From NCBI GenBank assembly GCA_002396125.1, contig DGWL01000079.1, positions 31,318 through 41,717 of the forward strand: a stretch of DNA of 10,400 bases, given 5' to 3'. The notes beneath the pieces are model-generated. The model was not told the origin of the DNA. It saw only the letters and a list, made by a program, of their open reading frames with translations, and did not search any database. Below, piece after piece: positions 5,935 through 10,400 of this stretch. The translations under genes and the position numbers were made by a program. This stretch comes from Porphyromonadaceae bacterium UBA4259 (lineage in GTDB: Bacteria > Bacteroidota > Bacteroidia > Bacteroidales > Muribaculaceae). Numbering within the stretch: position 1 is the first letter of the stretch; each line of letters opens with the position of its first letter.

Positions 5935-6642
5935 ATGGCCTCATTTGTCCTTTGTAACAAGTGCGGGGCTAGGGTGCCCATAGGCTCAAGGTACTGCTCG
6001 GAGTGTGGTGCTTCGGTCATTCAACAGGCACAGCAGCCAGTGTCGCAACCGGCCCCACCACCCATTGTGCATCAACCAGTGCAACCGCCCATGCGGTCGC
6101 AAGCCCCAATGCAGGAGCCTTATTACGCACCCAGGCCTGTTCGTCCCAGGCCACTCCCACCGCCCAAGAAGAGCAATAAAGGGTGCTGGATCGCCCTGCT
6201 GGTAGTGCTACTGATTGTTGCCGCCCTGGCAGGCGGTGGCTGGGCAGTGTATCACTACTATATCAAGCCTAAGGTGCAGGAAGTGCAAGAGAAAATATCG
6301 TCGTTCGATAATACCGACGAGGAAACTGATGATAGTTTCTCAACCTCACCAAGCAGCAGCGACGACTCGTCGAGCGAAGAAGAAGCCACCACAGGCAGCG
6401 ATGACGGGCAAGTGGAAAAAAGCTCTAAGCAACCCACAACCGACATTCCGCAGGGGCTGGACAACCGCAGTGCCGCCAAGAACAAGGCAAAGAAGAAACC
6501 TAAGAAGCCTGCCTACAATGAGCCTTTCGGCATGACCGACGAGGAGGCTGCCGCCATGCGCCGCGGCAACAAGAATTATAGCGAACCTTTCGGGATGACC
6601 GATGAGGAAGCTGCCGCCATGCAACGTAATTCTCGACGCTAG
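5935..6642 (+). CDS. Zinc-ribbon, single-TM protein with C-terminal 21-residue tandem repeat
   Basis: A 235-residue protein of unknown function with a modular build. Residues 7-24 form a zinc ribbon (C7-X2-C10-X10-C21-X2-C24). A Pro/Gln-rich linker covers about 30-77. A basic patch (KKSNK, 78-82) precedes one transmembrane helix at about 84-106. An acidic Ser/Thr/Asp/Glu-rich low-complexity stretch spans about 120-160, then a Lys-rich segment (KNKAKKKPKKP). The end consists of two copies of a 21-residue unit, Y194-N214 and Y215-R235, sharing the core EPFGMTDEEAAAM. By the positive-inside rule the zinc ribbon should be cytoplasmic and the repeats periplasmic, which is inference. N-terminal zinc ribbon plus TM proteins are common in Bacteroidota and mostly uncharacterised. 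No terminator with a GC stem follows. Confidence 0.85.
   Translation: MASFVLCNKCGARVPIGSRYCSECGASVIQQAQQPVSQPAPPPIVHQPVQPPMRSQAPMQEPYYAPRPVRPRPLPPPKKSNKGCWIALLVVLLIVAALAGGGWAVYHYYIKPKVQEVQEKISSFDNTDEETDDSFSTSPSSSDDSSSEEEATTGSDDGQVEKSSKQPTTDIPQGLDNRSAAKNKAKKKPKKPAYNEPFGMTDEEAAAMRRGNKNYSEPFGMTDEEAAAMQRNSRR
6514..6639 (+). repeat. Two tandem 63-bp units coding the EPFGMTDEEAAAM repeat
   Basis: Units 6514-6576 and 6577-6639 are in frame and code for 21 residues each, ending exactly at the stop codon. The protein copies are identical over EPFGMTDEEAAAM (13 residues) while the DNA differs at several third positions (for example GGC/GGG, GAC/GAT, GAG/GAA). The protein sequence is therefore more conserved than the DNA, so the repeat is not a fresh duplication and seems to be under selection. 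Confidence 0.85.
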
Positions 6643-6689
6643 TTTTTTTAGAGTTTATAGGGGAAGGAGCACAATAATTCATTAATTAT

Positions 6690-6767
6690 CAAACAAAGTC
6701 AACAAATGAAAACAAAAGCAACAAAATAATTTTTGTTTTCTTTGTCAGGCTTTGTTGTTTTTGTTTG
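6690..6767. repeat. AT-rich imperfect inverted repeat
   Basis: Outer arms 6690-6706 and 6751-6767 pair over 15 of 17 positions. Inner arms 6708-6717 and 6731-6740 pair perfectly over 10 bases with a 13-base loop. The right side has an unpaired 10-base bulge. The stem is almost all A/T with runs of CAAA/TTTG, so it may be a weak bidirectional terminator between the convergent zinc-ribbon and ldcA genes, or just low-complexity DNA. The rest of 6643-6838 shows only a short direct repeat of TAATTGTC (6777-6784 and 6787-6794) and no gene. Confidence 0.45.
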
Positions 6768-6838
6768 GCTTCCCGGTAATTGTCTTTAATTGTCGTCTAG
6801 AAGAAGATAAAAGGCATCACCGGCAGTTATTCAATAAA

Positions 6839-7753
6839 CTACCAGTTTAGTGCCAGTGTGGTAGCCGAAGCGGTTACCTGGAGGGTGGCGGTTGTGCCTT
6901 CGACGATGGGGACGTTGCGTGGCACGTGGCCAATGTGGAAATTGAAAGCCACGGGATAGCTGTAGGGCGCCACCATGTCGCTTATCATGTCGAGCATGGC
7001 GGAGGTGTCGTCGCCGCGGTGCTTGGTAAATTGTCCCACGATAAGGCCTGCCAGGCGAGGCAAGATGCCGGCGAGGCGCAGGTGATAGAGCAATCGCTGC
7101 ACTTGATATACTTGCTCGGCCACGTCCTCGATGAAGAGGATGTTGCCGGGCTTGATGATGTTGAATGGCGTGGCAAGCAACCCCATGAGCACTGCCAGAT
7201 TACCGCCCGTGATGGTGGCTGTGGCGCTTCCTGTGCGGTTGTGGTGATGGGGAGCAATAGTGTAGGTTGGCAACCCGGAGCCGGTGATTACGTTATAGTT
7301 GATGCGACTGGTTTCATTGTCGATGCCGTTGAGCCACAGGTGCTTAGCCATGGGCGAATGGATGCTCACCACTCCCGCGCGGTGCCATGCGGCATGCAGT
7401 GCCGAGATGTCGCTAAAACCTATTATCCACTTTGGGTTTCGAGCCAGCGCGTCGAGGTCGATGTGTTCAAGCAGATGCACCGCGCCGTAGCCTCCACGGC
7501 TACACAAGATGGCCTTCACCTGCGGGTCGTTGAGCGCCCACCGCAGGTCGTCAAGTCGCAGTTGCCAGGGTGCGCTGTGGGTTACCACCTCATAGGCATG
7601 GTACTGCTCGCGTGTGTGCTCACCCTCGATGGCGTGAAAACCCCATTGTTCAATGGCATTGATGGCGCCATCTACGCGCTCGCTGAGCACTGTCCCCGAT
7701 GGCGAGATTATGGCCACGCCATCGCCGGGCTTAAGAAAAGGAGGAATTATCAT
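6839..7753 (-). CDS. ldcA: LD-carboxypeptidase, peptidase family S66 (LdcA/MccF-like)
   Basis: A 304-residue protein of the S66 serine peptidase family, the normal length. LdcA removes the terminal D-Ala from the murein tetrapeptide in the cytoplasm during peptidoglycan recycling; MccF relatives cleave microcin C. Visible landmarks are GDGVAIISPSG (10-20), the RGGYG loop (86-90), the nucleophile region GFSDIS (Ser114), SIHSPM (130-135), ITGGNLAVL (181-189), the glutamate region LFIEDV (Glu209) and GHVPRN (His276). These give the Ser-Glu-His triad of the family. There is no signal peptide, in keeping with a cytoplasmic enzyme. It follows nadK on the minus strand after 118 bp that contain a 7-bp tandem repeat; I see no own promoter, so co-transcription with nadK is possible. 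The substrate (murein peptide or peptide antibiotic) is not decided by sequence. Confidence 0.92.
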   Translation of the reverse strand: MIIPPFLKPGDGVAIISPSGTVLSERVDGAINAIEQWGFHAIEGEHTREQYHAYEVVTHSAPWQLRLDDLRWALNDPQVKAILCSRGGYGAVHLLEHIDLDALARNPKWIIGFSDISALHAAWHRAGVVSIHSPMAKHLWLNGIDNETSRINYNVITGSGLPTYTIAPHHHNRTGSATATITGGNLAVLMGLLATPFNIIKPGNILFIEDVAEQVYQVQRLLYHLRLAGILPRLAGLIVGQFTKHRGDDTSAMLDMISDMVAPYSYPVAFNFHIGHVPRNVPIVEGTTATLQVTASATTLALNW

Positions 7754-7769
7754 GAGCAGTAGTCAGTCA

Positions 7770-7832
7770 GTTATCGGTTATCAGTTATTAGTTATTAGTT
7801 ATCAGTTTTTAGTTTTCAGTTATCAGTTTTTG
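7770..7832. repeat. Nine copies of a 7-bp tandem repeat (GTTATCA type)
   Basis: On the plus strand this is an uninterrupted run of nine heptamers with a strict 7-bp period: GTTATCG, GTTATCA, GTTATTA, GTTATTA, GTTATCA, GTTTTTA, GTTTTCA, GTTATCA, GTTTTTG. Variation is confined to positions 4, 6 and 7. It lies wholly between nadK and ldcA, ending 17 bp upstream of the ldcA ATG. Similar short heptamer arrays are known from intergenic DNA of cyanobacteria and some Bacteroidota. Confidence 0.9.
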
Positions 7833-7871
7833 CTTCGTTTTTTTTCGAGGTTTCAAAACCCAGGAACAGGC

Positions 7872-8738
7872 TTATCGCTGGTCGGCGCCCCACAGTAGTT
7901 TCTCGCGCAGAGTGCCGGCAAAGTTGTGGTCGTGCTTTTGGATTACAGCCAGGCGGCACGAGGCCAGGGCAATCTTCACGGTGCTGCCGCTGGGCAAGGT
8001 CATCGCCATGCCGTCGACACTCACCTGAATCCACTTGGCGCGAGTGTTGATAGTGACATCGATCACGCTGTCGTCGTCAACCACGATGGGTCGCATGGTG
8101 AGCGAGTGGGGCGAGATGGGCGAGAGCACCAGGCAACTCGTTGACGGGTTGATGATGGGGCCGCCCACACTCATGTTGTAGGCAGTGGAACCCGTGGGGG
8201 TGCTGATCACCAGTCCGTCGCCTTTGTAGGTGGTGAGCATGGTGCCGTTGACGCGTGTGGGCATCGAAATCATCGATGTGGTGTCCTGGCGCAGGATGGC
8301 TATCTCGTTGAGAGCAAGAATGTTGTCGCATGGCTTGCCGTCAATCTCCAGCAGTTGCAGCATGGTGCGTTCCTCGCGTCGGTAGTCGCCGGCCTCGATG
8401 CGTTCAATCATCGCCTGTGCCTCGGGCAGGCGGCATGCGGCCAAATAGCCCAAGTGGCCTGTGTTGATTCCCACCACCGCAGTGCCGGTTGTGGCAAGCA
8501 GCGCCGCCTTGCTCAGCAGTGTGCCGTCGCCGCCGATGCTCACAGCAAGCTCGGTGCCGCCAAATGTGTCGACGCTCCACTCCCCGCAGCCATCGGTGTC
8601 GATGCCCATGCCGCGCAGATAGGCGGCAAACTCCCGCTCGATTGTCACCTCGTGGTTGCGCTGCAGATAGCGCAAGAACTCACCCAGCAGGTTCTTGTAT
8701 TTCTCTTGATAGCTATTACCTATAATTGCTATTTTCAT
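7872..8738 (-). CDS. nadK: NAD kinase (ATP-NAD kinase)
   Basis: A 288-residue cytoplasmic NAD kinase that phosphorylates NAD to NADP. All family landmarks are present: the GGDGT motif (69-73, Asp71 the expected general base), NTGHLGYLA (92-100), the NE motif in ALNEIAI (142-148), the glycine-rich conserved motif from GDG (173) to GGP (192-194) with TPTGSTAYN, and the C-terminal LSPISPHSLTMRPIVV (205-220). Length is typical. The ATG at 8738 is preceded by a purine-rich stretch (AAGAGGAACT), and the N-terminus MKIAIIGN begins directly at the first strand. It is divergent from pdxJ and upstream of ldcA. Its promoter may be the TATATTTG box at 8886-8893, although the leader would then be about 140 nt. 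Confidence 0.96.
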   Translation of the reverse strand: MKIAIIGNSYQEKYKNLLGEFLRYLQRNHEVTIEREFAAYLRGMGIDTDGCGEWSVDTFGGTELAVSIGGDGTLLSKAALLATTGTAVVGINTGHLGYLAACRLPEAQAMIERIEAGDYRREERTMLQLLEIDGKPCDNILALNEIAILRQDTTSMISMPTRVNGTMLTTYKGDGLVISTPTGSTAYNMSVGGPIINPSTSCLVLSPISPHSLTMRPIVVDDDSVIDVTINTRAKWIQVSVDGMAMTLPSGSTVKIALASCRLAVIQKHDHNFAGTLREKLLWGADQR

Positions 8739-8851
8739 AGTTCCTCTTTTGCCCCACGCCCCCTTGCCAAGCGTGTTGCGAGGCGTGGCTGATGTGTGAA
8801 AAACGTTGAAAAAACTTTTTAAAGTACTATTTTGTTTTTATTTCTCGCTAT

Positions 8852-8875
8852 TAAAGTCTAACTTTGTAGACTTTA
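8852..8875. promoter_or_regulatory. Palindrome overlapping the pdxJ -7 box (possible operator)
   Basis: A perfect inverted repeat with 9-bp arms, TAAAGTCTA (8852-8860) and TAGACTTTA (8867-8875), around a 6-base centre ACTTTG. The centre and the last two bases of the left arm form the TAACTTTG box. The position suits a repressor operator, but an AT-rich hairpin by chance is not excluded. Confidence 0.45.
8859..8866 (+). promoter_or_regulatory. -7 box of the pdxJ-tolQ unit
   Basis: TAACTTTG matches TAnnTTTG exactly. The nearest upstream TTTG is at 8831-8834, a 24-bp spacer that is longer than the usual 19-21. The start would be near 8873, giving a leader of about 100 nt before the pdxJ ATG. 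Confidence 0.45.
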
Positions 8876-8885
8876 TATTTCACGG

Positions 8886-8893
8886 CAAATATA
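8886..8893 (-). promoter_or_regulatory. Candidate -7 box for nadK on the minus strand
   Basis: The minus strand reads TATATTTG, an exact TAnnTTTG box. A TTG lies only 16 bp upstream (8910-8912), so the -33 element is not well placed. If real, the start is near 8879 and the promoter overlaps the divergent pdxJ promoter and its palindrome. Confidence 0.3.
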
Positions 8894-8974
8894 CTAATTT
8901 TTGCGCACACAAGCGCACTAATTGACAAAAACAACACGTTATAACTACTAAACAAAGCATTATTAAAGAATATT

Positions 8975-9691
8975 ATGGTAAACCTGAGCGTAAACATAAA
9001 TAAAGTGGCAACTCTGCGCAACGCGCGCGGTGGTAATGTGCCTAACGTGCTGCAAGTGGCACTCGACTGCGAGAAGTTTGGAGCCTGTGGCATAACCGTG
9101 CATCCGCGCCCTGACGAGCGCCACATTCGTCGCACCGACGTCTTCGACCTCAAGCCTGCGCTGCACACCGAGTTCAACATCGAGGGCTATCCCAGCAAGG
9201 AGTTCATGGAGCTGGTGCTCACTATCAAGCCCCACCAGGTGACGCTGGTGCCCGATGCACCCGGAGTGCTCACCTCATCGCAAGGATGGGATGTTGAACA
9301 CAACTTCGACTTCTTGTGCGACATTGTGGACCGGCTCAAGAGCGCCGGCATCCGCACCAGCATCTTTGTCAATGCCGACGACGACACAGTGCGCTGGGCC
9401 GCCAAGACAGGCGCCGACCGCGTGGAGCTCTACACAGGCCCCTTTGCCGAGGAGTTTGAGCGTGACCCCGAGCGAGCCGTTGAGCCTTATACCCGCGTGG
9501 CTCAGGTGGCTCACAGCGTGGGCCTGGGACTCAATGCCGGTCACGACCTCAATCTCAAGAATCTCAAGTTCTTCAAGGACCATGTGCCCCACCTCGACGA
9601 GGTGTCGATAGGTCACGCCCTCATCAGCGACGCCCTCTATCTGGGCCTGGAAAAAACCATCGCTGCCTATAAAGACTGCTTGAGAGATTAA
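8975..9691 (+). CDS. pdxJ: Pyridoxine 5'-phosphate synthase
   Basis: A 238-residue cytoplasmic TIM-barrel enzyme that condenses 1-deoxy-D-xylulose 5-phosphate with 3-amino-2-oxopropyl phosphate to pyridoxine 5'-phosphate, the last ring-forming step of DXP-dependent vitamin B6 synthesis. Family segments seen in order are LSVNINKVATLRNARGG (4-20), TVHPRPDERHI (41-51), EFNIEG (66-71), LVPD (91-94), ELYTGPFA (151-158), GLNAGHDLN (185-193) and EVSIGHALISDAL (209-221). His43, Glu70 and His190 fall where the E. coli catalytic His, Glu and His are expected. The length is the usual one. The ATG at 8975 gives the standard start of the first strand. The proton-channel gene follows 89 bp later in the same direction, probably in one transcript. 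Confidence 0.97.
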   Translation: MVNLSVNINKVATLRNARGGNVPNVLQVALDCEKFGACGITVHPRPDERHIRRTDVFDLKPALHTEFNIEGYPSKEFMELVLTIKPHQVTLVPDAPGVLTSSQGWDVEHNFDFLCDIVDRLKSAGIRTSIFVNADDDTVRWAAKTGADRVELYTGPFAEEFERDPERAVEPYTRVAQVAHSVGLGLNAGHDLNLKNLKFFKDHVPHLDEVSIGHALISDALYLGLEKTIAAYKDCLRD

Positions 9692-9780
9692 CTGACAAAA
9701 CATATAATCAAAAAGGCCGTCCCATTGTGGACTCGAAGTTACGCAATTAATAACCTCAATAAAAATACAATCTAAAGATC

Positions 9781-10400
9781 ATGGCATTAATTAACATGAT
9801 AGTTGCCCAAGCGGCGACTCAAGCGGCGGCACAAGGTGCTGCGACAACGACAAGTACAGCATTATCGGTGTGGGACCTCACCCTCAAGGGCGGGTGGCTC
9901 ATGATTCCACTGGCCCTGCTGTTGCTGGTGAGTATCTACATCTTCTTTGAGCGTCTTTTCGCCACCAGCAGGGTAACGAAGGCCGATTCCGACTTCTTGC
10001 AGAAAATCAAGGAACTGATTCAGGCCGGCAAGATTGATGAGGCTAAGCAACTGTGCGCCTCGACCAACAAGCCCTACTCGCGCATGATTGAGAAAGGCGT
10101 GTCGCGCATAGGCCGTCCCATGAACGACGTGCTCGTGGCTATCGAGAACGTGGGCAACATGGAAGTGGCCCGCATGGAGAAAGGCTTCAACTGGCTCGCC
10201 ACCACCGCAGCCGGCGCGCCCATGATAGGCTTCCTGGGCACCGTGACCGGTATGGTGCAGGCGTTCTACTCGCTTGCCAGCGCCGGCCAAAACAGCAACG
10301 TGAGCATCCTTGCCAGTGGCATCTATGAGGCGCTGGTGACCACCGTTGCCGGTCTTGTGGTGGGCATCCTGGCCTTGTTTGCCTACAACTTCCTCACCTC
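9781..10400 (+). CDS. MotA/TolQ/ExbB proton channel protein, 3' end outside window
   Basis: An open frame from the ATG at 9781 to the window edge, 206 complete codons. The protein has an Ala/Gln/Thr-rich N-terminus (residues 8-27), a first transmembrane helix at about 38-57 (LMIPLALLLLVSIYIFFERL), a cytoplasmic domain with DEAKQLCASTNKPYSRMIEKG (86-106), and the family core TTAAGAPMIGFLGTVTGMVQ (141-160) on the second helix. A third helix begins at about 183 (EALVTTVAGLVVGILALFAY). This is the channel subunit of an inner-membrane proton-motive-force motor that, with an ExbD/TolR partner, energises TonB-dependent uptake or the Tol system. TolQ versus ExbB cannot be decided here. ExbD-type genes would be expected just to the right. 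A second ATG (codon 6) is an alternative start. Confidence 0.94.
   Translation, partial: MALINMIVAQAATQAAAQGAATTTSTALSVWDLTLKGGWLMIPLALLLLVSIYIFFERLFATSRVTKADSDFLQKIKELIQAGKIDEAKQLCASTNKPYSRMIEKGVSRIGRPMNDVLVAIENVGNMEVARMEKGFNWLATTAAGAPMIGFLGTVTGMVQAFYSLASAGQNSNVSILASGIYEALVTTVAGLVVGILALFAYNFLT

Noticed and set aside
6926..7762. 278-codon plus-strand frame opposite ldcA
   Set aside because: The minus strand carries the full S66 motif set; this frame is open only because of the codon bias of the opposite strand.
7770..7832. CRISPR array
   Set aside because: Units are 7 bp with no spacers and no cas genes nearby; this is a simple tandem repeat.
8754..8788. Inverted repeat CCACGCC/GGCGTGG upstream of nadK as a riboswitch or attenuator
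   Set aside because: Only 7 pairs with a 21-base loop, no U-run and no known riboswitch consensus; probably chance in a GC-rich patch.
8355..8792. 145-codon plus-strand frame opposite nadK
   Set aside because: Antisense to conserved NAD kinase motifs; no promoter box or family pattern.
8851..9180. 109-codon minus-strand frame across the pdxJ start and promoter region
   Set aside because: It covers promoter DNA and the 5' end of pdxJ in antisense, and its product is low-complexity.

Overview
The window looks like chromosomal DNA of a Bacteroidales member (phylum Bacteroidota; a gut Prevotella, Muribaculaceae or Bacteroides-like lineage, family not resolved). Four things point this way. Several upstream regions carry the Bacteroidota-type -7 box TAnnTTTG, some with a TTTG or TTG element about 20 bp upstream. 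Intergenic DNA is AT-rich while genes use many C/G-ending codons. There is a probable glycine-lipid acyltransferase pair of the type known from Bacteroides. The nadK / pdxJ / tolQ-exbB order is, as I recall it, frequent in this order. I see no phage, insertion sequence, CRISPR array or broken gene; this is mostly housekeeping and envelope DNA.

Layout from left to right. (1) Bases 1-1237: the tail of an unidentified upstream reading frame, then a GT4 glycosyltransferase. (2) Bases 1238-1679: a strong bidirectional hairpin terminator, a lone tRNA-Tyr(GUA) on the minus strand with its own promoter, then an exact sigma-54 (-24/-12) motif and a near-consensus housekeeping promoter, both pointing at the next operon. 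(3) Bases 1680-3133: a two-gene membrane operon, short NfeD protein plus SPFH/stomatin-type protein. (4) Bases 3148-3190: a long hairpin terminator between convergent units. (5) Bases 3217-5008, minus strand: a PlsC-like acyltransferase followed by a GNAT/OlsB-like acyltransferase, best read as glsA-glsB for glycine lipids. (6) Bases 5101-6642, plus strand: a good promoter, a secreted protein with one Ca-loop-like motif, and a zinc-ribbon/single-TM protein ending in two copies of a 21-residue repeat. (7) Bases 6643-6838: a non-coding AT-rich stretch with an imperfect inverted repeat. (8) Bases 6839-8738, minus strand: nadK then an LD-carboxypeptidase (S66), separated by nine copies of a 7-bp tandem repeat. 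(9) Bases 8739-8974: a divergent promoter region with a 9-bp-arm palindrome overlapping the pdxJ -7 box. (10) Bases 8975-10400: pdxJ, then a MotA/TolQ/ExbB proton-channel gene cut by the window edge.

Most genes concern the cell envelope: surface glycan synthesis, membrane-domain proteins, aminolipid synthesis, peptidoglycan recycling and an energised outer-membrane transport motor. nadK and pdxJ supply NADP and vitamin B6. The points I would look at first are the sigma-54 signal in front of nfeD-SPFH and the uncharacterised secreted-protein / zinc-ribbon pair.
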